Assembly (NCBI GenBank): GCA_002427165.1
Contig: DIQB01000122.1
Location: 8,092-13,971, forward strand
Direction of reading: 5' to 3'
Origin: Firmicutes bacterium UBA5473
Lineage (GTDB): Bacteria > Bacillota > DTU084
Length of the DNA stretch: 5,880 bases
In this document: in pieces, positions 1 through 5,511 of the stretch
Position numbering within the stretch: position 1 is the stretch's first letter
Layout of the letters: each line of letters starts with the position of its first letter
Translations under genes and position numbers: made by a program
The notes under the pieces: model-generated
Databases searched by the model: none
What the model was told of the DNA's origin: nothing
Seen by the model: the letters and a program-made list of their open reading frames with translations, nothing else

Positions 1-16
1 AAAGGGGGAGCTTTGA

Positions 17-190
17 ATGTGGCAGGGATGGGTTAACAGTATCCTTGGCATCTGGCTCGTTATTTCTCCGTTTGTAGTGGGTGCTGATGCAGGTAAGTGG
101 AGTAGTGTAGTCTCTGGCGTTATTATTGCAGCTCTAAGCGTTTGGTCTAATGCTGGCCAATCCAGCAAAGAGGTAAGCAAAGGAGCATAA
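17..190 (+). CDS. SPW-repeat family small membrane protein, single repeat (57 aa)
   Basis: The 57-residue product has a W-x-x-W-V-N start, then G-I-W-L-V-I-S-P-F near residues 11-19, and a second hydrophobic stretch at about residues 29-43 ending in S-V-W. This is the pattern of the SPW family (W..W.N...G.W...SPW), a two-helix membrane module of unknown function; here the last Trp of the name-giving motif is Phe. Two membrane helices with a short polar turn (G-A-D-A-G-K-W) are expected. The start is well defined: an in-frame TGA lies directly before the ATG, and a GGGGGAG Shine-Dalgarno at 4-10 sits six bases upstream. Many family members carry two copies of the module or are longer, so this is a minimal version. 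No terminator is visible after the stop. The family call is by motif memory; no biochemical role is known. Confidence 0.72.
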   Translation: MWQGWVNSILGIWLVISPFVVGADAGKWSSVVSGVIIAALSVWSNAGQSSKEVSKGA

Positions 191-237
191 TCTTTCGAAA
201 TAGTCTGGTATTATAAAATATATGGGTACGCCGAGCC

Positions 238-266
238 TTGACTAAAATTGTGAGAAAGCACATAGT
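238..266 (+). promoter_or_regulatory. Probable sigma-A promoter for the SGNH hydrolase gene
   Basis: TTGACT at 238-243 (5 of 6 to consensus) is followed by a 17-base spacer and CATAGT at 261-266 (4 of 6). Transcription would begin near 273, leaving a leader of about 128 bases before the ATG at 401. The -10 is weak, so this is a candidate only. Confidence 0.45.
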
Positions 267-297
267 AGGCCCCTGCTTAGGGTTCCATAAGCTTGTG

Positions 298-376
298 GAG
301 GCTCGCTACCAAGATATTTCAATCTAACGTGGTTGATGGACAAGCCCTCTGGGGAAATGTTTGTCTCCAGACTAGG
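298..376 (+). pseudogene. Possible decayed partial copy of the adjacent hydrolase N-terminal domain
   Basis: Two exact matches occur in the same order here and inside the downstream gene: a 10-base match (299-308 and 594-603) and a 13-base match (338-350 and 650-662), with weaker similarity between them. In translation, E-A-R-Y at 298-309 matches Q-A-R-Y of the gene in the same codon phase, with a synonymous TAC/TAT difference. G-Q-A-L-W-G-N-V-C at 338-364 resembles G-Q-A-L-Y-A-D-G-V-C. The two halves lie in different frames and the first meets a stop at 322-324, so the copy cannot be expressed intact. It could be a remnant of a tandem duplication or of a related gene; chance similarity is not excluded. 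Confidence 0.4.
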
Positions 377-400
377 GGCAGAAAAATTGGAGGTTGAAAG

Positions 401-1408
401 ATGCGTTGGCTGGAATTTCCCCATCCTTTAGTTGAAGTGGGGGGGCTCCCTTGGTTTGAGGAGACTGCCCCCGCTCTTGAGCGTTTCCCCACAAGGCTCA
501 AGAGCCTCTTGCCATCTGAGGTTTACCAGGCAGGGAACCAAACAGCAGGAGTCAGATTAAGACTTGCCACAGATAGCACTGCCTTTGCTGTGCAGGCTCG
601 CTATGAGAAACCTGTATTTTCCAATAATCTTACCCAGTTTAATAAACGTGGACAAGCCCTCTATGCAGATGGAGTTTGTTGGTCCATTCAAGTGCCCCAA
701 GATGGCATTGAGCTGGTGGAGCTGACGTTTTTCAAAGGTGCTCCTGGGAAAATGCGAGAGTTGTGCTTATATCTTCCCCTCTACGGCGGAGTTGAGATTC
801 TCTCCATTGGTGTAGATGAAGGGGCCAGGGTGGAGGTAGCAAAACCCTTTGCCCTTCCTGAGCCTGTGGTGTTCTACGGTACCTCTATCACCCAGGGGGG
901 TTGTGCTTCCAGGCCTGGTCTTAGCTACCAGGCCATAACTTCGAGGGAACTTAATCTAGACTACGTGAATTTTGGCTTCAGCGGCAGGGGAAAGTGCGAG
1001 CTGGAACTAGCTCAGATTCTTTCCACAGTTGAGGCATCCTGCTATGTGATAGATGTGGGGCCTAATAATCCGCCAGGGGAGCTGGAGGAGAGGATCGAGC
1101 CCTTTCTCAGAGAGCTGGTTGGGGCTAGATCCCAGACGCCAGTTGTGGTGATGCTCCCAACCTTATATAATCATGAATTTTGGTCAGATGAGGTTCGCAC
1201 AGATAATGAAAAGCGGCGGGAGATCATCCGGCAGGCGGCTCTTGAGAGCAAAGCAGAGGGCGGGCGGGTGGAAATCTTAGAGCGGGAGGAGTGCCAGGGA
1301 CTCAGTTTTGCTGACGGAACCGTGGATGGGGCTCATCCCAATGATCTAGGTTTTATGCAAATAGCCAAGAGTTTGGCAAGTTTTCTAGGTGAGATTTTAA
1401 AGCTATAG
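401..1408 (+). CDS. SGNH/GDSL-type hydrolase with N-terminal beta-sandwich domain
   Basis: The 335-residue product has an N-terminal beta-rich domain (about 1-150), resembling the GxDLG-type domain known to precede some GDSL hydrolases, then an SGNH esterase domain (about 155-332). Visible family blocks are G-T-S-I-T-Q-G with the nucleophile Ser162, F-G-F-S-G-R-G with the block II Gly195, D-V-G-P-N-N with Asn222, and D-G-A-H-P-N-D with the Asp309/His312 pair. All catalytic positions are present, so an active esterase or acylhydrolase is expected; the substrate is unknown, and deacetylation of a carbohydrate is a reasonable guess from relatives. There is no signal peptide or membrane segment, so it should be cytoplasmic. 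The start is firm: in-frame TGA at 395-397, and GGAGG at 389-393 seven bases before the ATG. It appears monocistronic, as the next gene has its own promoter. Confidence 0.88.
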   Translation: MRWLEFPHPLVEVGGLPWFEETAPALERFPTRLKSLLPSEVYQAGNQTAGVRLRLATDSTAFAVQARYEKPVFSNNLTQFNKRGQALYADGVCWSIQVPQDGIELVELTFFKGAPGKMRELCLYLPLYGGVEILSIGVDEGARVEVAKPFALPEPVVFYGTSITQGGCASRPGLSYQAITSRELNLDYVNFGFSGRGKCELELAQILSTVEASCYVIDVGPNNPPGELEERIEPFLRELVGARSQTPVVVMLPTLYNHEFWSDEVRTDNEKRREIIRQAALESKAEGGRVEILEREECQGLSFADGTVDGAHPNDLGFMQIAKSLASFLGEILKL

Positions 1409-1420
1409 AGGAGGTGCTTT

Positions 1421-1497
1421 TTTCTCCATCCGAAAAAACAAAGGACTTTGCCAGTTCAAAATCGAAGATGTATAGTGCCTGGCAGAGGATGGAGAAA
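1421..1497. repeat. 11-bp perfect inverted repeat flanking the zinc-ribbon gene promoter
   Basis: The arm at 1421-1431 (TTTCTCCATCC) is the exact reverse complement of 1487-1497 (GGATGGAGAAA), with a 55-base centre. A second, nested 6-bp pair lies at 1449-1454 (TGCCAG) and 1479-1484 (CTGGCA). The right arm ends within the first bases of the Shine-Dalgarno AAGGAGG of the next gene. In readthrough RNA from the upstream gene the arms could pair and reduce access to that site; in RNA from the internal promoter only the right arm is present. Alternatively the DNA repeat could bind a dimeric regulator. The function is inferred. Confidence 0.5.
1448..1476 (+). promoter_or_regulatory. Sigma-A type promoter for the zinc-ribbon membrane protein
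   Basis: TTGCCA at 1448-1453 (5 of 6), a 17-base spacer, and TATAGT at 1471-1476 (5 of 6) form a strong promoter. The expected start is near 1483, giving a leader of about 28 bases before the ATG at 1511. Confidence 0.68.
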
Positions 1498-1510
1498 GGA
1501 GGCGGCTCAA

Positions 1511-1678
1511 ATGGCAGAAGGAATAGTTTGTGAGAAATGTGGTTTCGTAAATACTAAATACCATGAAAAATGTCTCAAATGTGGTCAAGCGTTTCCCCAC
1601 AAAAAAGAAACATCAGCCTGGATTTGGTGGCTGGTGGGGGCAATTGCTGTGATTGTTCTTTGGTTACTCTTTAGGTAA
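1511..1678 (+). CDS. Small zinc-ribbon protein with one C-terminal transmembrane helix (55 aa)
   Basis: The product starts with a four-cysteine zinc ribbon (Cys7-x2-Cys10, Cys21-x2-Cys24, each followed by or next to Gly) and ends in one strongly hydrophobic, Trp-rich helix at about residues 37-54. It is likely a tail-anchored protein with the zinc ribbon in the cytoplasm. Proteins of this plan are common and mostly uncharacterised; no specific partner can be named. An upstream in-frame ATG exists at 1448, but the true start is at 1511, because AAGGAGG at 1496-1502 lies eight bases before it and the 1448 codon falls on the promoter -35 element. The longer form would add 21 residues without family character. 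It is probably transcribed alone from the promoter at 1448-1476. Confidence 0.75.
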   Translation: MAEGIVCEKCGFVNTKYHEKCLKCGQAFPHKKETSAWIWWLVGAIAVIVLWLLFR

Positions 1679-1730
1679 CGTCGGGAGTCTCTCATTTTTT
1701 TAGGAGAGATGAAAGTCAGGAAGATTAGCT

Positions 1731-1832
1731 ATAGGGCGATATAACCGTTAATGACCACGTAGCCTCCAAAGGGACAGGTTTGCGAGCGGAACTCGTCAGG
1801 CACCGAGATTCTTTTTGATTAATTTGCCCTAT
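1731..1832 (+). other. Structured intergenic RNA-like element of unknown class
   Basis: This gene-free stretch has an outer 7-bp pair (ATAGGGC at 1731-1737 with GCCCTAT at 1826-1832). Inside lie a short pair, GCCT 1762-1765 with AGGC 1798-1801, and a small hairpin at 1782-1796 (GCGAG, loop CGGAA, CTCGT with one G-U pair). It is followed at once by the hairpin at 1836-1861. AGGGC at 1733-1737 could pair either with GCCCT at 1826-1830 or with GCCCT at 1838-1842; the latter would break the terminal hairpin, an arrangement like an antiterminator. I do not recognise a known riboswitch or small RNA class on either strand. No clear promoter precedes it on the plus strand, so which strand is transcribed is unresolved. 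Confidence 0.3.
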
Positions 1833-1835
1833 TCT

Positions 1836-1861
1836 TAGCCCTGCCAACTGTGGCAGGGCTA
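1836..1861. terminator. Strong hairpin between convergent genes, probable terminator
   Basis: An 11-bp perfect stem (1836-1846 with 1851-1861) carries a four-base loop ACTG. It lies between the convergent zinc-ribbon gene and the GreA-family gene, ending two bases from the latter's stop. The plus-strand tail (TTTATGATTCT) is only moderately T-rich and the minus-strand tail has no T run, so termination efficiency and direction are uncertain. Confidence 0.6.
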
Positions 1862-1862
1862 T

Positions 1863-2303
1863 TTATGATTCTCCTTGAAAGTGGACTGCCAGGATCTGGT
1901 AGTGGAAAACTCCTCCTGGAGCTTTAACCACAGCAGTGTCTCCTGGGCGCTTCAAGAGAAACGCCTGACCTAGGGGGGAGAGCACAGAGACGTCTTCTGG
2001 AGAAAGGCCTGCTTGGAACGGAAGCACTAGGCGGAAGCGATAGATTTCACCGGAGTCTAGCTCTTTGGCTTCGGCTGTGCTTTCTAAGACCACAAGGGGG
2101 AAAGTGGTCTTTTTTTTCACCACTGTTGCTTTTTTTAGAAATTTATCCAGACTCTTTATGTACCCCCCTAGGAGCTCTTGAAAATGGGTGCGTTCAGGGG
2201 AGGGATCTGGATATAGTTCCTGGACTAGCTCCTCTTCTCTTTCTTCAAGATTTACCAATTGCTTTAGCACGCCTTCAAAATCAGCGTGGAAGATTTGGTT
2301 CAT
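1863..2303 (-). CDS. GreA/GreB-family transcription factor with short N-terminal helical hairpin (146 aa)
   Basis: The C-terminal half (about residues 66-142) matches the FKBP-like domain of GreA/GreB: a V-V-L-E-S-T strand, then S-V-L-S-P-L-G-Q-A near 106-114, G-D near 121-122, and V-K-A-P-G-G with a closing Y-Q-I-L. Residues 5-60 look like two helices joined at Y-P-D-P-S-P-E (31-37), a shortened version of the coiled coil that Gre factors insert into the RNA polymerase secondary channel. Asp33 and Glu37 sit near the tip, but the usual GreA tip sequence is not recognisable, so cleavage-stimulating activity is uncertain; it could act like the Gre-related, non-cleaving polymerase binders. The start at 2303 is preferred because GAGGAGG lies six bases upstream. 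An earlier in-frame ATG at 2333 would place this ribosome site inside the coding region as Arg-Arg-Arg. At 146 residues it is slightly shorter than classical GreA (about 158). Confidence 0.78.
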   Translation of the reverse strand: MNQIFHADFEGVLKQLVNLEEREEELVQELYPDPSPERTHFQELLGGYIKSLDKFLKKATVVKKKTTFPLVVLESTAEAKELDSGEIYRFRLVLPFQAGLSPEDVSVLSPLGQAFLLKRPGDTAVVKAPGGVFHYQILAVHFQGES

Positions 2304-2375
2304 TTTCCTCCTCCTCGTTTTGAAATTTATCATAAAAATCTAGACATTTCGCTGTGCAAAAAGCCTCTTTGTTTA

Positions 2376-2404
2376 ATTTTAGCAAAAGAGGAGGGGGAAG
2401 TCAA
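2376..2404 (-). promoter_or_regulatory. Sigma-A promoter of the GreA-family gene
   Basis: Read on the minus strand, TTGACT (2404-2399) is followed by a 17-base spacer and TAAAAT (2381-2376), 5 of 6 matches in both. The start would be near 2369, about 66 bases before the ATG. The 7-base sequence CCTCTTT at 2364-2370 is the inverse of AAAGAGG at 2385-2391, bracketing the -10, and AAAGAGG recurs at 2403-2409 overlapping the -35. Confidence 0.72.
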
Positions 2405-2448
2405 AGAGGGGCGCGATTTTTCGGAAAATTTAACTTCCGGTTCTGCTA

Positions 2449-2477
2449 TTGACACTGAGCCTTTGGGATGGTACAAT
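2449..2477 (+). promoter_or_regulatory. Near-consensus extended -10 promoter of the tRNA-Ser / SRP RNA unit
   Basis: TTGACA at 2449-2454 is a perfect -35, with a 17-base spacer and TACAAT at 2472-2477 preceded by TG at 2469-2470 (extended -10). The start would be about 2484, a few bases before the tRNA. It is the strongest promoter in the window and is divergent from the greA-family promoter, with 44 bases between the two -35 boxes. It probably supplies the tRNA, the SRP RNA and, by readthrough, dnaX-ebfC-recR. Confidence 0.88.
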
Positions 2478-2489
2478 AAAAAAGACTTC

Positions 2490-2579
2490 GGAGGGATGCT
2501 GGAGTGGCTGAACAGGCACGCCTGGAAAGCGTGTAAGGGGGAAACTCCTTCGTGGGTTCAAATCCCACTCCCTCCGCCA
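2490..2579 (+). tRNA. tRNA-Ser (anticodon GGA)
   Basis: The acceptor stem GGAGGGA (2490-2496) pairs with TCCCTCC (2569-2575), followed by discriminator G2576 and an encoded CCA (2577-2579). The anticodon stem CACGC (2517-2521) pairs with GCGTG (2529-2533), enclosing the loop CTGGAAA with anticodon GGA at 2524-2526, which reads UCC/UCU serine codons. A long variable arm (about 2534-2551) and the T-arm GTGGG-TTCAAAT-CCCAC confirm a class II serine tRNA. It lies 16 bases before the SRP RNA with no promoter between, so the two are probably cut from one precursor. Confidence 0.96.
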
Positions 2580-2595
2580 TAAATTTATTAAGTTT

Positions 2596-2861
2596 GCCGT
2601 GCTAGACGGGGAGGTAGCGGTGCCCTGTACCCGCAATCCGCTATAGCGGGGTCGAATGCTCGCCAGAGGCTACCTTCTGTGGGGTTAGGCTGGTGCAAGT
2701 GGCGTTGACGATTGGGTCTTGCGCAATGTAAACCTGTGAACCCCGTCAGGTCCGGAAGGAAGCAGCGGTAAGCAGACCTTTGCATGTGCCGCAAGGAAGC
2801 CTGATCTGAGCTAACTGCATCTGTACCACCCGGAGAATGCAGTCGAAGCGAGATGCACGGC
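2596..2861 (+). ncRNA. ffs: Signal recognition particle RNA, large Bacillus/Clostridium type
   Basis: The RNA scaffolds Ffh for co-translational targeting of membrane and secreted proteins. The ends GCCGTGC (2596-2602) and GCACGGC (2855-2861) pair, giving a molecule of about 266 nt, close to the roughly 270-nt scRNA of B. subtilis. The 5' part contains the GGGGAGGTAGCGGTGCCCTG Alu-domain signature. The S-domain helix 8 has the GGTCCGGAAGGAAGCAGC core (2749-2766) with the GGAA tetraloop that docks Ffh and FtsY. A further hairpin pairs CTGCAT (2815-2820) with ATGCAG (2837-2842). Seven T residues follow at 2862-2868. The order tRNA-Ser, SRP RNA, dnaX is the known Firmicutes arrangement. The gene is called scr in Bacillus and ffs elsewhere. 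Exact mature ends are inferred from pairing. Confidence 0.95.
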
Positions 2862-2868
2862 TTTTTTT
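2855..2868 (+). terminator. T-run at the SRP RNA 3' end, possibly a partial terminator
   Basis: The 3' strand of the closing SRP helix (GCACGGC) is followed by seven Ts (2862-2868). The helix it closes is long-range rather than a compact hairpin, so termination may be incomplete. No good promoter is visible between here and dnaX at 2910, which suggests partial readthrough. Confidence 0.45.
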
Positions 2869-2909
2869 GTCGGTACGTGTTGAAGAATATTCAGAATGAG
2901 GCATGTGCC

Positions 2910-4583
2910 ATGAGTTATCTTTCACTTTATCGAAAATGGCGTCCCCAGGCCTTCGCCGATGTTGTAGGCCAGGAACACATTACCCGGACTATCTCCAATG
3001 CACTTAAGACGGGTAGGGTTTCCCATGCCTATCTTTTCAATGGCCCCAGAGGCACTGGCAAGACAACCATGGCTAAGCTCTTGGCTAAGGCTGTAAATTG
3101 CCAAGAGGGGCCAAACTTTGAACCCTGCAACAGTTGTGCAACCTGCCTGGGAATAACCGGGGGCACTTCTATGGATGTGCTGGAGATTGACGGCGCCTCC
3201 AACCGGGGCATCGATCAGATGCGTGAGTTACGCGAAAAAATCGGTTTTGCGCCTGTTGAGGGAAAATATAAGGTCTATATTATCGATGAAGTCCATATGC
3301 TTACACCAGAAGCGTTCAATGCGCTCTTGAAGACTTTAGAAGAGCCGCCTCGTCACGTGCTCTTTATTTTTGCTACCACTGAACTACACAAAGTACCTGC
3401 CACTATTCTCTCCCGCTGCCAGGTTTTTCAGTTTCATCGCATTGGCGCAGAACATATTGTCCAAAGGCTCCAGACCATAGCCCGGGCAGAGGAGATCCAG
3501 ATCACAGAGGATGCCCTCTATCTCATCGCCCGCATGGCCCAGGGGGGAATGCGCGATGCTATCAGCCTGCTAGATCAATGCGTTTCCTTTGCCCAAGATG
3601 AGATCAGTGCCAAGACAGTGGAGGAACTTTTGGGTCTTGCGGGGCTCGAGGCTCACGTGCGCTTCACAGCAGCCCTAGCCAAGAGGGATCCCAAAGGTGC
3701 TTTAGGCGAGATCGCCTCTTTGGTGGAAGAGGGTAGGGATCTGAGGCAGTTTGTAGGGGGAGTTTTAGAAAGCTGGCGGGGACTATTACTTTTGAAGCTC
3801 ACAGGTGAGAACCATGGAGCTTGGAGCTCTGAGGAACTGGCGAGACTTTCTTCTGCTTCAGAGGATGCCAGCGAAGATCTTCTCACCAGGTGGCTGGAGA
3901 TTTTCAACAGGGCACTTGAGGAGATGCGGTGGGCTAACAGGCCCCAGCTTACAGTGGAGCTGGCAGCTCTCACTGCAGCCCAAGAATCCCAAGAACAGGG
4001 TGCACTGCTGGCGAGGATTGAACAGCTAGAGGCCAAAGTGGCGAATTTTTCCTCCAGGCCAGAGCAAATATATTCTCAGCCTGAAGCAAAGCCCAAGCCC
4101 ACACCTCCTGCACCCCAAAGCGCAGCAGCTAAAGAAGAAGTAGAGACTCCAAAGCAAAAATCCCCCGAGAAGCCCCCCGAGCCCCAAAGCGCGGAAGGTC
4201 TGGAGCGGGTCAGATCTAGCTGGCCTGCAATTGGGGATTGGCTCCGGGAGCAAAGACAGGTTCAGGTTCAGGCTTTTATTCGCGATGCGAGACCTTACGG
4301 TCTTCGTGGCAACACCCTAGAGCTCGCCTTCGGCCCCACTCAGGCCTTTCACAAAGCCAATGTGGAGCGTGAAGGGAATCGGGAGATCTTGCTCAAGGCT
4401 ATTCGGGCAGTGACAGGTCTGGATTTAGAGCTGGAATGCATCCTTGCAGATGAAAAACAAGCCCCCCGCAAGCAGGCTCCAGCAAAACCTGCAGCTTCTG
4501 GGGAGATGGAACCATTGGTTAAAGAGGCACTGAAACTATTCGGCGGCCATGTGATTAAAAAGGAAGAGGTGGATCCGAAATGA
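2910..4583 (+). CDS. dnaX: DNA polymerase III subunit tau (clamp loader ATPase)
   Basis: DnaX is the ATPase of the replication clamp loader: with delta and delta' it opens the beta sliding clamp, and its tail links the loader to the polymerase. The 557-residue product starts M-S-Y-L-S-L-Y-R-K-W-R-P, the typical DnaX N-terminus. Walker A is G-P-R-G-T-G-K-T at 45-52, and the zinc module is Cys64, Cys73, Cys76, Cys79. Walker B is Y-I-I-D-E-V-H at 123-129, the A-T-T-E sensor is at 155-158, the S-R-C arginine finger is Arg169, and G-G-M-R-D-A near 212-217 is sensor II. A helical collar domain (about 225-375), a Pro/Lys/Glu linker (about 385-435) and a C-terminal tau domain follow. A start at 2853 is open but lies in the SRP RNA; the 2910 start has TGAGG eight bases upstream. 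Length is close to B. subtilis DnaX (563). Overlaps ebfC by ATGA. Confidence 0.97.
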   Translation: MSYLSLYRKWRPQAFADVVGQEHITRTISNALKTGRVSHAYLFNGPRGTGKTTMAKLLAKAVNCQEGPNFEPCNSCATCLGITGGTSMDVLEIDGASNRGIDQMRELREKIGFAPVEGKYKVYIIDEVHMLTPEAFNALLKTLEEPPRHVLFIFATTELHKVPATILSRCQVFQFHRIGAEHIVQRLQTIARAEEIQITEDALYLIARMAQGGMRDAISLLDQCVSFAQDEISAKTVEELLGLAGLEAHVRFTAALAKRDPKGALGEIASLVEEGRDLRQFVGGVLESWRGLLLLKLTGENHGAWSSEELARLSSASEDASEDLLTRWLEIFNRALEEMRWANRPQLTVELAALTAAQESQEQGALLARIEQLEAKVANFSSRPEQIYSQPEAKPKPTPPAPQSAAAKEEVETPKQKSPEKPPEPQSAEGLERVRSSWPAIGDWLREQRQVQVQAFIRDARPYGLRGNTLELAFGPTQAFHKANVEREGNREILLKAIRAVTGLDLELECILADEKQAPRKQAPAKPAASGEMEPLVKEALKLFGGHVIKKEEVDPK

Positions 4584-4906
4584 AAATGCCCGGTGGTAAC
4601 ATGAATCAACTGATGAAACAGGCGAAAAAGCTGCAAGCGCAGATGGCTAAATTAGAAGAAGAAGTTAAGACCAAGACAGTGGAAGCCACAAGCGGTGGCG
4701 GTGTGGTAAAGGTAACAGTCAGTGGCGATCAAGAGCTAAAAGAGGTGCAGATCGATCCGGAAGTTCTCGATGCTGAGGATGTTGAGATGCTTCAGGATCT
4801 GATCATGGCTGCAGTGAACGAGGGACTACGCAAGGCCAAAGAAATGACAGCAGAGGAAATGGGTAAGATCACAGGCGGAATAATGCCCAATTTCCCAGGC
4901 TTCTAA
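4580..4906 (+). CDS. ebfC: YbaB/EbfC-family nucleoid-associated protein
   Basis: This 108-residue protein has the family plan: a Met/Gly-rich start, a charged helix [12 protein letters not shown] with coiled-coil character (about 8-35), then a beta sheet containing [11 protein letters not shown] (about 39-49) and the [17 protein letters not shown] motif (57-73). A final helix and a Gly/Pro/Phe-rich tail follow. Family members form dimers that bind DNA and coat the nucleoid. They sit next to dnaX and recR in many bacteria, though a direct link to replication or RecR repair is not settled. The ATG overlaps the dnaX stop (ATGA at 4580-4583), with AAGAGGTGG at 4564-4572 as ribosome site, implying translational coupling. 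A second ATG at 4586 is possible but fits the site less well. Confidence 0.95.
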   Translation: MKMPGGNMNQLMKQAKKLQAQMAKLEEEVKTKTVEATSGGGVVKVTVSGDQELKEVQIDPEVLDAEDVEMLQDLIMAAVNEGLRKAKEMTAEEMGKITGGIMPNFPGF

Positions 4907-4907
4907 A

Positions 4908-5504
4908 ATGGCTGTTTTTCCACCTCCCCTCAAACGGCTCATAGATGAGCTAACAAAGTTGCCTGGGATCGGCTACAAAAGCGCTCAGCGTATTGCCTTT
5001 CACGTTCTCCAGGCGCCAGAGCGGGAGGCAGTGGCCCTAGCTGAGGCCCTAGTTTCAGCGAAGCGTAAAATCAGCTACTGCAGCACCTGTTTTAATATTA
5101 CAGATACAGATCCTTGCCGCCTGTGTCAGGATACTAGAAGAATAAACGACATAATTTGCGTGGTAGAGGATCCTCGGGATGTGGTTGCTTTGGAAAAAAC
5201 CAAATTCCAAGGCAGCTACCATGTTTTGGGGGGTGCCATCTCGCCACTGGAGGGAGTGGGCCCCGATCAGCTAAGAATCAAGGAGCTTCTCAAGCGCCTT
5301 AAGAACCATGAGGTCAAGGAGCTAATCCTGGCAACAAATCCCACATTGGAAGGGGAGGCCACTGCCATGTATTTGGCAAGGCTCCTGCGGGGTATTGTTC
5401 CTTCCATCACCAGGATTGCCCACGGACTCCCTGTTGGAGGAGATCTGGAGTATGTGGATGAGATGACCCTAAGCAAGGCACTGGAAGGAAGACATCAAAT
5501 TTAA
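4908..5504 (+). CDS. recR: Recombination mediator protein RecR
   Basis: RecR works with RecO (and RecF) to load RecA on SSB-coated single-stranded DNA during gap repair. The 198-residue product is full length. It has an N-terminal helix-hairpin-helix ([13 protein letters not shown], about 18-30), a four-cysteine zinc finger (Cys58, Cys61, Cys70, Cys73), and a Toprim domain (about 80-175) beginning I-C-V-V-E-D-P-R-D and continuing through [22 protein letters not shown] and the C-terminal [12 protein letters not shown] signature follow. The ATG is one base after the ebfC stop and no strong Shine-Dalgarno precedes it, so translation is probably by reinitiation from ebfC. It is the last gene of the operon, with a strong terminator directly behind. 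Confidence 0.97.
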   Translation: MAVFPPPLKRLIDELTKLPGIGYKSAQRIAFHVLQAPEREAVALAEALVSAKRKISYCSTCFNITDTDPCRLCQDTRRINDIICVVEDPRDVVALEKTKFQGSYHVLGGAISPLEGVGPDQLRIKELLKRLKNHEVKELILATNPTLEGEATAMYLARLLRGIVPSITRIAHGLPVGGDLEYVDEMTLSKALEGRHQI

Positions 5505-5511
5505 CTTTAAC

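Noticed and set aside
1418..1438. T6C / GA6 hairpin behind the hydrolase gene as an intrinsic terminator.
   Set aside because: The stem is almost only A-T pairs and there is no T tract after it.
1688..1709. 6-bp hairpin TCTCTC / GAGAGA after the zinc-ribbon gene as terminator.
   Set aside because: The loop of ten bases holds the T run and no T tract follows the stem; too weak to call.
1729..1739. CTATAGGGCGA resembles the end of a T7 phage promoter.
   Set aside because: Only the 3' part matches; the upstream recognition bases are absent and no phage polymerase context is present.
1771..1802. GGGACAG and CAGGCA recall segments of the NiCo riboswitch.
   Set aside because: They occur in the wrong order, the four-way junction cannot be drawn, and no metal transporter follows.
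2286..2582. Open frame of 98 codons on the plus strand.
   Set aside because: It runs across the greA-family leader, two promoters and the tRNA; it is open by chance.
2588..2794. Minus-strand open frame over the SRP RNA.
   Set aside because: It is antisense to a highly conserved structural RNA; no protein character.
2867..2893. Possible separate dnaX promoter (TTGTCG ... TATTCA).
   Set aside because: The spacer is 15 bases, the -10 is poor, and the start would fall on the ribosome site.
2853..2909. Upstream extension of dnaX by 19 residues.
   Set aside because: The ATG lies within the SRP RNA 3' end, the extra residues are not DnaX-like, and the 2910 start gives the standard N-terminus.
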